Source: Rhodococcus sp. HNM0569
GTDB taxonomy: Bacteria > Actinomycetota > Actinomycetes > Mycobacteriales > Mycobacteriaceae
Direction: 5' to 3'
DNA length: 64,000 nucleotides
NCBI RefSeq assembly: GCF_012726205.1
Contig: NZ_JAASAE010000004.1
Location: 1-64,000 of the forward strand
Position numbers and translations under genes: made by a program. The notes beneath the pieces were generated by a model. The model worked only from the letters and a program-made list of their open reading frames with translations, made no database searches and was not told the DNA's origin. Positions 56,600-64,000 of this stretch are shown here, piece after piece. Position 1 is the first letter of the stretch; each line of letters starts with the position of its first letter.

Positions 56600-58084
56600 A
56601 TGGACAAGGAAACACCCCGGCAGCTCGACGCCGACACCCGCAGCCTGCTCGACTCCGTTCCCACGCAGCTCTTCCTCGGCGGGAAATGGTGCGACGCCGA
56701 GGGCAGCGGGACCTTTCCCGTGATCGACCCGTCGACCGGCGATGTCCTCACCCGCGTCGCCGATGCCCGTCCCGTCGACGCGATGCGTGCGCTCGACGCG
56801 GCCACCGCCGCGCAGAAGTCGTTCGCCGCAGCGGCGCCACGCGAACGCGGCGAGCTGCTGCGGTCGGTGTGGCAGGCGATCAGCGAGCACGCCGACGACC
56901 TCGCGCGGCTCATGACCCTCGAGATGGGCAAGGCGCTGCCCGAGAGCCGCGCCGAGGTGTCCTACGGCGGCGAGTTCTTCCGTTGGTTCAGCGAGGAAGC
57001 GGTGCGCGTCGCGGGGCGGTTCACGCAGGCGCCCGCGGGCAACGGTCGCATTCTGGTGACGCGGCAGCCCGTCGGGCCCGTCCTCGCGATCACGCCGTGG
57101 AACTTCCCGCTGGCGATGGGCACCCGCAAGATCGGACCCGCGCTCGCCGCCGGTTGTCCGATCATCGTCAAGCCGGCGTCCGCGACACCGCTCACGATGC
57201 TCTACCTCGCGAAGCTCATGCAGGACGCAGGGCTGCCCGAAGGCGTCCTGTCGGTGCTGCCCTCGTCGTCCTCGTCGGAGGTGACCCAGCCCCTGCTCGA
57301 CGACCCGCGCCTGCGCAAGCTCACGTTCACCGGGTCGACCGAGGTCGGCCGCTCGCTGGTCGAGAAGTCGGCGCACGGACTGTTGCGCACGTCGATGGAA
57401 CTCGGCGGCAACGCGCCGTTCGTCGTGTTCGACGACGCCGACGTCGACGCGGCCGTCGCGGGAGCGACCCTCGCGAAGATGCGCAACGGGGGAGAGGCGT
57501 GCACCGCGGCGAACCGCTTCCACGTCGACAACGCGGTGCGCGACGAGTTCACCACGAAACTGACCGACAAGCTCCGCGAGTACGTGCTGGGACCGGGCCT
57601 CGACCCGGACACCACGCTCGGCCCGCTCGTTAACGCCGACCAGCGCAACAAGGTCGACGAACTCGTGCGCGACGCCGTCGACAAGGGTGCGACGCCGGTG
57701 CTCGGCGGCACCGTGCCCGACGGCCCCGGATTCTTCTATCCCGCGACGGTCCTCACCGACGTGCCCGCCGACGCGCGGATCCTGAAGGAAGAAGTGTTCG
57801 GGCCCGTCGTCGCGATCCGCGGTTTCGACGGCGAGGACGAAGGCGTCGCCGCAGCCAACGACACCGAGTACGGCCTCGCGGCGTACGTCTACACGCGCGA
57901 CCTCGACCGCGCGTTGCGCGTCGCCGAGAACATCGAGAGCGGCATGGTGGGCGTCAATCGCGGCGTGCTCTCCGACACGGCCGCGCCCTTCGGTGGCATC
58001 AAGGCGTCCGGTTTCGGCCGCGAGGGTGGCATCGAAGGCATCGACGAGTACCTCGAAACGAAGTACATCGCGCTCACCGACTGA
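56600..58084 (+). CDS. gabD: NAD(P)-dependent succinate-semialdehyde dehydrogenase-like aldehyde dehydrogenase
   Basis: A 494-residue aldehyde dehydrogenase. The cofactor site is [20 protein letters not shown] and the KPASATPL motif. The catalytic Glu is in [17 protein letters not shown] and the catalytic Cys in [25 protein letters not shown] is near the C-terminus. The [23 protein letters not shown]-type end groups it with GabD. It oxidises succinic semialdehyde or similar aldehydes. Divergent from pgi. Confidence 0.85.
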   Translation: MDKETPRQLDADTRSLLDSVPTQLFLGGKWCDAEGSGTFPVIDPSTGDVLTRVADARPVDAMRALDAATAAQKSFAAAAPRERGELLRSVWQAISEHADDLARLMTLEMGKALPESRAEVSYGGEFFRWFSEEAVRVAGRFTQAPAGNGRILVTRQPVGPVLAITPWNFPLAMGTRKIGPALAAGCPIIVKPASATPLTMLYLAKLMQDAGLPEGVLSVLPSSSSSEVTQPLLDDPRLRKLTFTGSTEVGRSLVEKSAHGLLRTSMELGGNAPFVVFDDADVDAAVAGATLAKMRNGGEACTAANRFHVDNAVRDEFTTKLTDKLREYVLGPGLDPDTTLGPLVNADQRNKVDELVRDAVDKGATPVLGGTVPDGPGFFYPATVLTDVPADARILKEEVFGPVVAIRGFDGEDEGVAAANDTEYGLAAYVYTRDLDRALRVAENIESGMVGVNRGVLSDTAAPFGGIKASGFGREGGIEGIDEYLETKYIALTD

Positions 58085-58138
58085 CGGCTGGTCCGCCGGC
58101 CGGCAGGGCGATCTCGACGCGCGGGCGACCTCGAAACG

Positions 58139-58438
58139 TCAGTGGCCGAGGCGGCCGCGTCCCAGGCGCAGCAGCAGCATCGCGAGCGTATGGCCTTCCT
58201 GGCCGAGCTCGTTGAACCGCTCGATGACCTTCATCTCGCGGCTGTGCACCAGACGCGGGCCGCCCGACGCCATACGTGCGCGGCCGATCATCTGGGAGAC
58301 CTCGGACCTGCGCTTGACCGCGGCGAGGATCTCGGCGTCCAGGCGGTCGATCTCGAGCCGGAGCTCGTCGATCTCGGCCTCGGTCGAGGGGGTGTGTGTG
58401 CTGTCGGCACTGCCGTCGGGGACGGTACGTGTGCTCAT
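58139..58438 (-). CDS. Chorismate mutase, AroQ-delta type (Rv0948c-like)
   Basis: A 99-residue intracellular chorismate mutase that turns chorismate into prephenate for Phe and Tyr. The sequence IDELRLEIDRLDAEILAAVK, RARMASGGPRLVHSREMKVI and LLLRLGRGRLGH is nearly that of M. tuberculosis Rv0948c, which needs a DAHP-synthase partner for full activity. GGAGGA precedes the ATG. Its 200-bp leader holds a promoter, a Phe/Tyr-containing leader ORF and an intrinsic terminator, consistent with attenuation by aromatic amino acids. Confidence 0.93.
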   Translation of the reverse strand: MSTRTVPDGSADSTHTPSTEAEIDELRLEIDRLDAEILAAVKRRSEVSQMIGRARMASGGPRLVHSREMKVIERFNELGQEGHTLAMLLLRLGRGRLGH

Positions 58439-58516
58439 GGTGAAAGTCTCCTCCGCTCAGAACAAGGATCGTGGCCTCGGCTGCGGGCGTTACCCGATCC
58501 TGGTGCCCTGCCCGAC

Positions 58517-58558
58517 AAGAAAAATGAGCCCCGGGATCCGGTGCGGACCGCGGGGCTC
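58517..58558 (-). terminator. Terminator/attenuator hairpin in the chorismate mutase leader
   Basis: On the minus strand GAGCCCCG (58551-58558) pairs with CGGGGCTC (58526-58533) and is followed at once by ATTTTTCTT (58517-58525). It lies 79 bp upstream of the chorismate mutase ATG, not after a gene, so it would stop transcription before the coding region. Its inner part GCACCGGA (58537-58544) is the exact complement of TCCGGTGC at 58580-58587, allowing an alternative structure. Confidence 0.8.
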
Positions 58559-58568
58559 GTGAAGTGGA

Positions 58569-58640
58569 TCAGCTCACGGGCACCGGAGTCCGGTACCCGT
58601 AGAAAAATCGCCGGTCGAGGCGAGTCCGATCACATGACAC
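58569..58640 (-). CDS. Leader peptide with Phe-Phe-Tyr-Gly-Tyr (23 aa)
   Basis: A GTG-started ORF of 23 codons: MSCDRTRLDRR, then FFYGY (codons 58593-58607), then RTPVPVS and TGA. There is no Shine-Dalgarno site. A -10-like CAGAAT ends 7 nt before the GTG, so it is read as a leaderless mRNA. The Phe/Tyr codons overlap the 5' arm of the hairpin 58576-58600. A stalled ribosome there would free the 3' arm to pair with the terminator region. The peptide is regulatory rather than functional. Coding is inferred from layout. Confidence 0.65.
   Translation of the reverse strand: MSCDRTRLDRRFFYGYRTPVPVS
58576..58600 (-). promoter_or_regulatory. Leader hairpin (segments 1 and 2 of the attenuator)
   Basis: On the minus strand ACGGGTACCGG (58590-58600) pairs with CCGGTGCCCGT (58576-58586) over 11 bp, one of them G-U, with a 3-nt loop. 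The 5' arm contains the Tyr codons of the leader ORF. The 3' arm holds TCCGGTGC, which can instead pair with 58537-58544. Confidence 0.65.
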
Positions 58641-58647
58641 TCTGTCG

Positions 58648-58677
58648 ATTCTGGTCACGCCCAGGGGGCCGTGTCAA
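58648..58677 (-). promoter_or_regulatory. Promoter of the chorismate mutase leader
   Basis: On the minus strand a perfect -35 TTGACA (58672-58677), an 18-bp spacer and a -10-like CAGAAT (58648-58653). The expected start of transcription falls at or next to the leader GTG (58640). Confidence 0.65.
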
Positions 58678-58781
58678 CTTTCGGGCTCCGGTCCCGCTGC
58701 TGGTGAGCGCCCGAGCGGAGCCTGATCCGCAGCGTGGCCGTGTGGGCCGGTGTCGGCGCGTCCCGGTAGCGTGGACACACG

Positions 58782-61202
58782 ATGAACACTCTTCCCGACG
58801 CCGCCCCCCGCTCAGGTTCGACCGGCAGTTCCGTCGCGGCTTCGGCCGCCGAGTCTGTCGAGGCGTTGCTCGAGGGGCTCAACCCGCAACAGCGCGAGGC
58901 GGTCGTGCACGCGGGTTCGCCGCTGCTCATCGTGGCGGGCGCGGGCTCGGGCAAGACCGCGGTGCTCACGCGCCGCATCGCCTACCTGCTCGCCGAGCGC
59001 GACGTCGCGCCCGGGCAGGTTCTCGCCATCACGTTCACCAACAAGGCCGCCGCCGAGATGCGCGAGCGCGTCGCCGCCCTGGTCGGTCCGCGTGCCAACG
59101 CGATGTGGGTGTCCACCTTCCACTCGAGCTGCGTGCGCATTCTGCGCACCCAGGCCGGGCTCGTCCCGGGGCTGAACTCCAACTTCTCGATCTACGACGC
59201 CGACGACTCTCGTCGCCTGCTCACGATGATCTCGAAGGATCTGGAGATCGACACCAAGAAGTACTCGGCGCGGCTGCTGGCCACCGCGATCTCCAACCTC
59301 AAGAACGAGCTGATCGACCCCGAGGACGCCGCGGCCGACGCCGACAAGGAACAGCAGGAACTGCCCCGCCTCGTCGCCCGCGTGTACGCGCAGTACCAGC
59401 AGCGGCTGCGCGCGGCCAATGCGCTCGACTTCGACGACCTGATCGGCGAGACGGTCCGCATCCTGCAGTCGTATCCGCAGGTGGCGCAGTACTACCGGCG
59501 GCGCTTCCGGCACGTGCTCGTCGACGAGTACCAGGACACCAACCACGCGCAGTACGTGCTGGTCCGCGAGCTCGTCGGGCTCGAGACCGATGCGGACGGG
59601 GTCACGCCGTCCGAGTTGTGCGTCGTCGGCGACGCCGACCAGTCGATCTACGCCTTCCGCGGCGCCACGATCCGCAACATCGAGGAATTCGAGCGCGACT
59701 ACCCGAACGCGCGCACGATCCTGCTCGAACAGAACTACCGGTCGACGCAGAACATCCTGTCCGCGGCCAATGCGGTCATCGCCCGCAACACGGGCAGGCG
59801 CGACAAGCGGCTGTGGACCGACTCGGGCGAGGGTCCGCTCATCACGGGCTACGTCGCCGACAACGAGCACGACGAGGCGTCGTTCGTCGCCTCCGAGATC
59901 GACCGGCTCGTCGACGACGGCGAGGCCACGTTCGGCGACGTCGCGGTCTTCTACCGCACCAACAACTCGTCGCGCGCGCTCGAAGAGATCTTCATCCGGC
60001 TCGGCGTGCCCTATCGAGTCGTCGGCGGTGTGCGCTTCTACGAGCGCAAGGAGGTGCGCGACATCGTCGCCTACCTGCGGGTGCTCGCCAACCCCGACGA
60101 CGACGTGAGTCTGCGCCGCATCCTCAACACCCCGCGCCGCGGCATCGGAGACCGCGCCGAGGCGTGCGTCGCGGTGCACGCCGAGCAGCGCAATCTGAGC
60201 TTCGGGCAGGCATTGCGCGACGCCGTCGACGGCAAGGTGGCGATGCTGAACACCCGCTCGCAGAAGGCGATCGCCGCGTTCACCGAGATGATGGACGGAC
60301 TGCGCGGGCTCATGCCGCCCGCCGACGCGGAGGACCAGGGCGACATCGGCGAGGTCGTCGAGGCGGTGCTCGACCGCACCGGCTACCGGGCCGAGCTCGC
60401 CGCGAGCACCGATCCGCAGGACGGCGCACGTCTCGACAACATCGACGAACTCGTCAGCGTCGCACGCGAATTCAGTTCCGACGCGCGCAATGCGGCCGGC
60501 ATCGACGTGGACGGCGATCCCGTCGACCGCGAAGGCGAACCCGATCCCGGCTCGCTCGCGGCGTTCCTCGAACGCGTGTCGCTCGTGGCCGATTCGGATC
60601 AGCTACCCGACGAGGGGGCGGGTGTCGTCACCCTCATGACGCTGCACACCGCGAAGGGGCTCGAGTTTCCGGTCGTGTTCGTCGTCGGTTGGGAGGACGG
60701 CCAGTTCCCGCACATGCGCGCGCTCGGCGATCCCGCAGAACTGTCGGAGGAGCGCCGGCTCGCGTACGTCGGCATCACGCGTGCGCGCCGGCGGCTCTAC
60801 GTCTCGCGTGCCGTCATGCGTTCGGCATGGGGGCAGCCCATCCAGAACCCCGAATCGCGCTTCCTGCAGGAGATTCCGCAAGAACTCCTCGACTGGCGTC
60901 GTGAGGATCCGGGGCGCACGGTCGGCCTGGGAGGCGCCGTCGGTGGCGGCCGCCCACGCAAGGACTACGGCAGCAGTGGGTTCGGGAACGGCAGCGGATC
61001 CGGTTTCGGGGCCGCGGCTCGTGGCCGCAACAATCATCTCGTGCTGGCGGCGGGCGACCGCGTGAGTCACGACAAGTACGGCCTGGGCTCGGTGCTCGAG
61101 GTCAAGGGGGCTGGGCCGACGGCCACCGCCACCATCGATTTCGGCAGTGCGGGCAAGGTGCGGCTCATGCTCATCGGCGGTGTGCCGATGGTCAAACTCT
61201 GA
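58782..61202 (+). CDS. uvrD1: UvrD/PcrA-family DNA helicase
   Basis: An 806-residue superfamily 1A helicase. Motifs in order: Q-motif LNPQQREAV, Walker A VAGAGSGKT, Ia ITFTNKAAAEM, II VDEYQDTN, III VVGDADQSIYAFRGA, IV LLEQNYRST, V VTLMTLHTAKGLEFPVVF and VI AYVGITRARRRLY. The C-terminal Tudor-like domain GDRVSHDKYGLGSV binds RNA polymerase in related proteins. It unwinds DNA in nucleotide-excision and mismatch-type repair and works with Ku in mycobacteria. TAGCGT lies 9 nt before the ATG. Convergent terminator follows. Confidence 0.95.
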   Translation: MNTLPDAAPRSGSTGSSVAASAAESVEALLEGLNPQQREAVVHAGSPLLIVAGAGSGKTAVLTRRIAYLLAERDVAPGQVLAITFTNKAAAEMRERVAALVGPRANAMWVSTFHSSCVRILRTQAGLVPGLNSNFSIYDADDSRRLLTMISKDLEIDTKKYSARLLATAISNLKNELIDPEDAAADADKEQQELPRLVARVYAQYQQRLRAANALDFDDLIGETVRILQSYPQVAQYYRRRFRHVLVDEYQDTNHAQYVLVRELVGLETDADGVTPSELCVVGDADQSIYAFRGATIRNIEEFERDYPNARTILLEQNYRSTQNILSAANAVIARNTGRRDKRLWTDSGEGPLITGYVADNEHDEASFVASEIDRLVDDGEATFGDVAVFYRTNNSSRALEEIFIRLGVPYRVVGGVRFYERKEVRDIVAYLRVLANPDDDVSLRRILNTPRRGIGDRAEACVAVHAEQRNLSFGQALRDAVDGKVAMLNTRSQKAIAAFTEMMDGLRGLMPPADAEDQGDIGEVVEAVLDRTGYRAELAASTDPQDGARLDNIDELVSVAREFSSDARNAAGIDVDGDPVDREGEPDPGSLAAFLERVSLVADSDQLPDEGAGVVTLMTLHTAKGLEFPVVFVVGWEDGQFPHMRALGDPAELSEERRLAYVGITRARRRLYVSRAVMRSAWGQPIQNPESRFLQEIPQELLDWRREDPGRTVGLGGAVGGGRPRKDYGSSGFGNGSGSGFGAAARGRNNHLVLAAGDRVSHDKYGLGSVLEVKGAGPTATATIDFGSAGKVRLMLIGGVPMVKL

Positions 61203-61238
61203 AATCGATTCTCGGAAACCCCTTTTCGGCGGGCACGA

Positions 61239-61275
61239 TGTCACATCGTGTGCGCTGGATGCACATGGTGTGACA
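61239..61275. terminator. Bidirectional hairpin between uvrD1 and the M23 gene
   Basis: TGTCACATCGTGTGC (61239-61253) and GCACATGGTGTGACA (61261-61275) make a 15-bp stem with two G-U pairs and a 7-nt loop. Confidence 0.65.
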
Positions 61276-61304
61276 TTGTGGCCGTGCGGGCGAGGGGGGA
61301 GCGG

Positions 61305-62339
61305 TCAGTCCTGTTGGGCGCCGAGGCTGATGCCACGCGAGGCGAGCCAGGGCAGCGGGTCGATCTTCTGATCGCCGTTGAGGTGCACCTCGAAGTGCAG
61401 GTGCGGGCCGGTGGAGAAACCGCGATTGCCCATGGTGGCGATCTGGTCGCCCGCCATGACCTTCTGGCCGACGCTGACCGTCGACTCGTTGATGTGTCCG
61501 TAGACGGTGATGGTGCCGTCGGAGTGCAGCAGACGCACCCACATGCCGAAGCCGGATGCGGGCCCGGAGTCGATGACCTCGCCGTCCGCGACCGCCAGGA
61601 TCGGCGTGCCGATGGGGCCTGCGATGTCGACACCGCCGTGGATGGTGCCCCAGCGTGAACCGAACGTCGAGGTGAACGTGCCGACCGCGGGAAGGACGAA
61701 CAGCGGCTTGCGGGACGCTGCTTCGCGTGCCGCGCGCTCGTCGCTGAACGCCTGGCCCTTGGCGAGCAGGTTGCCGAACTGCGAGAGGTCGTTCGGGTTG
61801 GCGATGTTGAGCACCTGCGGCGCGCTCGATCCGGACGCGGCGGGTGCGGCGCCGTCGGAGAACTGTGCGGCCTGCGGCTCGGCGGTGTCGTCTGCACCGT
61901 CGCTCGCGAGTGCGACCTCGGAATGATCGGAGTTGCCACCCTGGGAGGTGGCCGCCTGGCCTGCCGCGACGACCGCGCCTGCGGCGACCGCGAGCACGGC
62001 GGCGCGGCCCTTGAGGGCCGAGGGGGGAGTGGGAACTCGGTGTGCGCCTCGACGCGACCGGGTGGCCGCGGAGTCGTGCGGGGTGAAACCGGGGATCTCG
62101 TCGTCGAACTCGTCGCGGTAGCTGCCGTACCGGTCGGATTCGCCGGTGTCATCGAACGAGGGGCTGTAGTCGAACGAGCGGTCTTGCGGTGTGGAACTGC
62201 GGTGGTACATGCCTGCGTCTGTCGTGTCGTGGTCGTCACCGAACGCGGAGGCGGAAGAGCTCCAGCTCGTGTCGTGATTCAGGTCGCCGTAGCGGCTGGT
62301 GGTGAACCGCGAAGGGTCGCGCGGCAAGCGATCGTGCAT
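61305..62339 (-). CDS. Secreted M23 zinc metallopeptidase (Rv0950c-like)
   Basis: A 344-residue protein. About 135 residues form a long Asp/Ser/Arg-rich cytoplasmic N-terminus. A single membrane/export helix follows (ALKGRAAVLAVAAGAVVAAG), then a linker and an M23 domain with GSRWGTIHGGVDIAGPIG (HxxxD) and STGPHLHFEVHLNG (HxH). It trims peptidoglycan peptides. Its place after uvrD1 matches Rv0949-Rv0950c. AGGAGG is 12 nt before the ATG. GTCAC direct repeats upstream suggest MtrA control. Confidence 0.9.
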   Translation of the reverse strand: MHDRLPRDPSRFTTSRYGDLNHDTSWSSSASAFGDDHDTTDAGMYHRSSTPQDRSFDYSPSFDDTGESDRYGSYRDEFDDEIPGFTPHDSAATRSRRGAHRVPTPPSALKGRAAVLAVAAGAVVAAGQAATSQGGNSDHSEVALASDGADDTAEPQAAQFSDGAAPAASGSSAPQVLNIANPNDLSQFGNLLAKGQAFSDERAAREAASRKPLFVLPAVGTFTSTFGSRWGTIHGGVDIAGPIGTPILAVADGEVIDSGPASGFGMWVRLLHSDGTITVYGHINESTVSVGQKVMAGDQIATMGNRGFSTGPHLHFEVHLNGDQKIDPLPWLASRGISLGAQQD

Positions 62340-62360
62340 CGGTGCGCTCGACCTCCTGCG

Positions 62361-62397
62361 TGTGACCCGCCTGTGACTTGGACCCGGTGACGGTAAC
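62361..62397 (-). promoter_or_regulatory. Direct GTCAC/GTTAC repeats, candidate MtrA site
   Basis: On the minus strand, in order, GTTACC (62392-62397), GTCACC (62386-62391), GTCACA (62372-62377) and GTCACA (62361-62366). The last two are 11 bp apart, one helical turn. MtrA sites in mycobacteria and corynebacteria are direct repeats of such GTCAC/GTAAC units, often before wall-hydrolase genes. Confidence 0.45.
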
Positions 62398-62537
62398 GAA
62401 ATGATTGCGAATCGCGCAACCCGTAACGTCCACGGACCGGGAGTGCTGTGACGTGAGTCACTCGATGGCCGGGTGAGTCGAGTCCGAAGCGTGTCATTTC
62501 CCCGGTCGGCGGCGGTGTTGGCATTAGCGTCGTAGTC

Positions 62538-64000
62538 GTGGCGTCTTCGACTCGGCCTCCCCGTCGGGCAACACCGACACGCATCGCGCCGTCGGCGTCG
62601 ACCGCCGTGCGCGCGCGGCTCGACGATCCCGAGCCCCGCGACTACCGCTCTCTCGCAGTCGTCGGCGTGTCCGTCGCGGTCGTCGGAGCGATCGCCACAG
62701 CGCTCGCTCCCGTGCTCGGCGCCGTCGACGACGGCTCGGTCACGGTCGTCGTCGCGGCCGCGGTGTGGTCGGCCGTCGTGGCACTCACGATTCCGGCACT
62801 GTCCGGCATCGCTCTCGCGTCCGGGCGCGGCGAAGCGGCGGGTGCGCTGCTCGCCGGAGCCGGTGCGGTGTCTCTCGGTCTCGCGGTGCTCGACGTCCAA
62901 CTGTTCTCCCGCGCGCTCGACGCGAATCGTTTCGAACTGTTCCGACCGCACACGGCGACCGAGCTGTCGGCGGCGGCAGGTGCCTACGCCGTCGTCGCGG
63001 GGCATGCGCTGGGCGTCGCCGCCGGCCTGATCGGGCTCGTCGTCGTGCACCGCGCGTCGCTCGGCGACGGCTACGACGACGCACGCAGCGCCGAACTCGC
63101 GGGCCGAGCGAGTGGTGGCCGTGTGGGGCGCCCGCTCGCGTCGGTGGTCGTCCTCGCGGCACTCGTGGTGGCGGGCGCACTGTTCGCGCCGCCGTTCGCG
63201 TCCCACGACCCCGTGGTGCTGGTGCCCGCGGCGCTCTCCGCCGACCTCCCGGTCGCGGCCGGGACAGCGGTCGTCGCCGTGGCGCTCGTCGTGGCGGTCG
63301 CCGCGGCACTCGCCTCGATCAGCCCCGTCGTGGGCTCCGCGACAGTTGTCGGTGCCGGGCTCGCGGCGCTCGAACTCGCGGGTGCCCGTCTCGTCGCGGG
63401 CGTCGCGGCGGGCGACGGCGTCGAGGTCGGGGCCGGGACGGTGTGGGCGACGGCCGGGGCGGCCGTGCTGGTGTGCGCGGGTCTGGCCATGCCGTTCGCC
63501 GACCGCGCGCGCGACGGGGCGGCATCGCGCCGCGCGGAACCCGAGGAGTCGGACGGTGCGGCGGACCGGCAGACGGCCGCGGAGGTGCGCCGCGCGGCGG
63601 ACGCCGCGGCATGGGCGCGGGTGCACCGCGCGCACGCGCTCGCGGGAGCATGCGGCATCGCGTCGGGCGCGCTCGCGATCGGTGGCACCTTCCTTCCCCT
63701 GCTCACGGTTCCGTCCGGGATGTCCGTGCCGCAGATCCTCGGCGAACGAGTCGTCCTCGTCGCGGGCGCAGTCCTGGCCGTCGCGGGCGTGCTGCTGGTG
63801 CTGTCGGAATTCGCGCGCGCGGTACGGCCGGCCGTCGCGGTGCTGTGGGTGTCGGTACCCGCGTCCGTCGCGGCGGTGTCGCAGTCGGTGATGCGGGCGA
63901 CCGATCTACCGGGCATCTCGATCGGTCTCGGCGCGATCGTGCTGTGGGTGGCGTGCGCGCTCGCTGCGGCGACGGGTCTGCTCGTGGCCGCGGCGGGTGG
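62538..64000 (+). CDS. Multi-spanning membrane protein (Rv0954-like), 3' end beyond window
   Basis: An open frame of more than 487 codons running off the right edge. A short basic N-terminus precedes many hydrophobic helices, starting LAVVGVSVAVVGAIATAL, with a charged Ala/Glu/Arg loop at about residues 325-375 (EVRRAADAAAWARVHRAHAL). The position after uvrD1 and M23 resembles mycobacterial Rv0954. Function unknown. The GTG at 62538 has no ribosome site, but TAGCGT is exactly 7 nt upstream, so it is taken as leaderless. Confidence 0.72.
   Translation, partial: MASSTRPPRRATPTRIAPSASTAVRARLDDPEPRDYRSLAVVGVSVAVVGAIATALAPVLGAVDDGSVTVVVAAAVWSAVVALTIPALSGIALASGRGEAAGALLAGAGAVSLGLAVLDVQLFSRALDANRFELFRPHTATELSAAAGAYAVVAGHALGVAAGLIGLVVVHRASLGDGYDDARSAELAGRASGGRVGRPLASVVVLAALVVAGALFAPPFASHDPVVLVPAALSADLPVAAGTAVVAVALVVAVAAALASISPVVGSATVVGAGLAALELAGARLVAGVAAGDGVEVGAGTVWATAGAAVLVCAGLAMPFADRARDGAASRRAEPEESDGAADRQTAAEVRRAADAAAWARVHRAHALAGACGIASGALAIGGTFLPLLTVPSGMSVPQILGERVVLVAGAVLAVAGVLLVLSEFARAVRPAVAVLWVSVPASVAAVSQSVMRATDLPGISIGLGAIVLWVACALAAATGLLVAAAG

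Overview
The window is about 64 kb of high-GC, densely coded DNA. It looks like a Rhodococcus or close Nocardiaceae chromosome. The support is a set of mycobacterial-type genes: dosR and dosS, irtA-irtB with an IdeR-like box, an AroQ-delta chorismate mutase next to uvrD1, a DUF222/13E12 gene behind SOS-like boxes, and F420-dependent and DesA-type enzymes. There is no rRNA, integrase, insertion sequence or CRISPR array. One tRNA (Arg-CCT) is present. Most of the region reads as core chromosome, with one clear accessory-looking block at about 10.1-19.8 kb.

Layout. 0-10 kb: the 5' end of a DUF222/HNH gene under two overlapping SOS boxes, glutaminase plus an MFS exporter, a dienelactone hydrolase, tRNA-Arg, a D-2-hydroxyacid dehydrogenase, cycA, an M23 peptidase and a GCS2-type ligase. 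10-20 kb: a tightly overlapping block with an OsmC-like protein, cyanase, an acyl-CoA-dehydrogenase-fold flavoprotein, an ECF sigma factor with a zinc anti-sigma, a flavin reductase, a nitrate/cyanate/sulfonate-type ABC importer, a rhodanese, a persulfide dioxygenase-rhodanese fusion and a TauE exporter. I infer import and oxidative breakdown of a small compound holding both S and N, releasing cyanate (to NH3 and CO2) and sulfane sulfur (to sulfite, then exported). 20-23 kb: an IclR regulator with operators, and scoAB. 23-31 kb: a dormancy/stress neighbourhood with a DosR-like box pair, two universal stress proteins, an LLM oxidoreductase, a DesA desaturase, dosR and the convergent heme sensor kinase dosS.

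31-41 kb: a TDT transporter, a cupin, a nucleotidyltransferase, folA-thyA, cobF, an Fpg/Nei glycosylase, a MerR-beta-clamp fusion, an enoyl-CoA hydratase, a degenerate nucleotidyl-cyclase-like protein and hydrolases. 41-50 kb: irtB-irtA with an IdeR box, and two paralogous carboxylesterases, one interrupted by an in-frame amber codon. 50-64 kb: a TetR regulator, a flavoprotein disulfide reductase, an SDR, NDH-2, pgi, gabD-like, chorismate mutase, uvrD1, a second M23 peptidase and the start of a multi-spanning membrane protein.

The strongest new signal is upstream of the chorismate mutase. A promoter gives a leaderless 23-codon ORF carrying Phe-Phe-Tyr-Gly-Tyr, followed by alternative hairpins and a terminator with a T-tract. 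This has the layout of a Phe/Tyr-sensing transcription attenuator. Several genes in the window also share a -10-like hexamer exactly 7 nt before the start codon, the signature of leaderless mRNAs.
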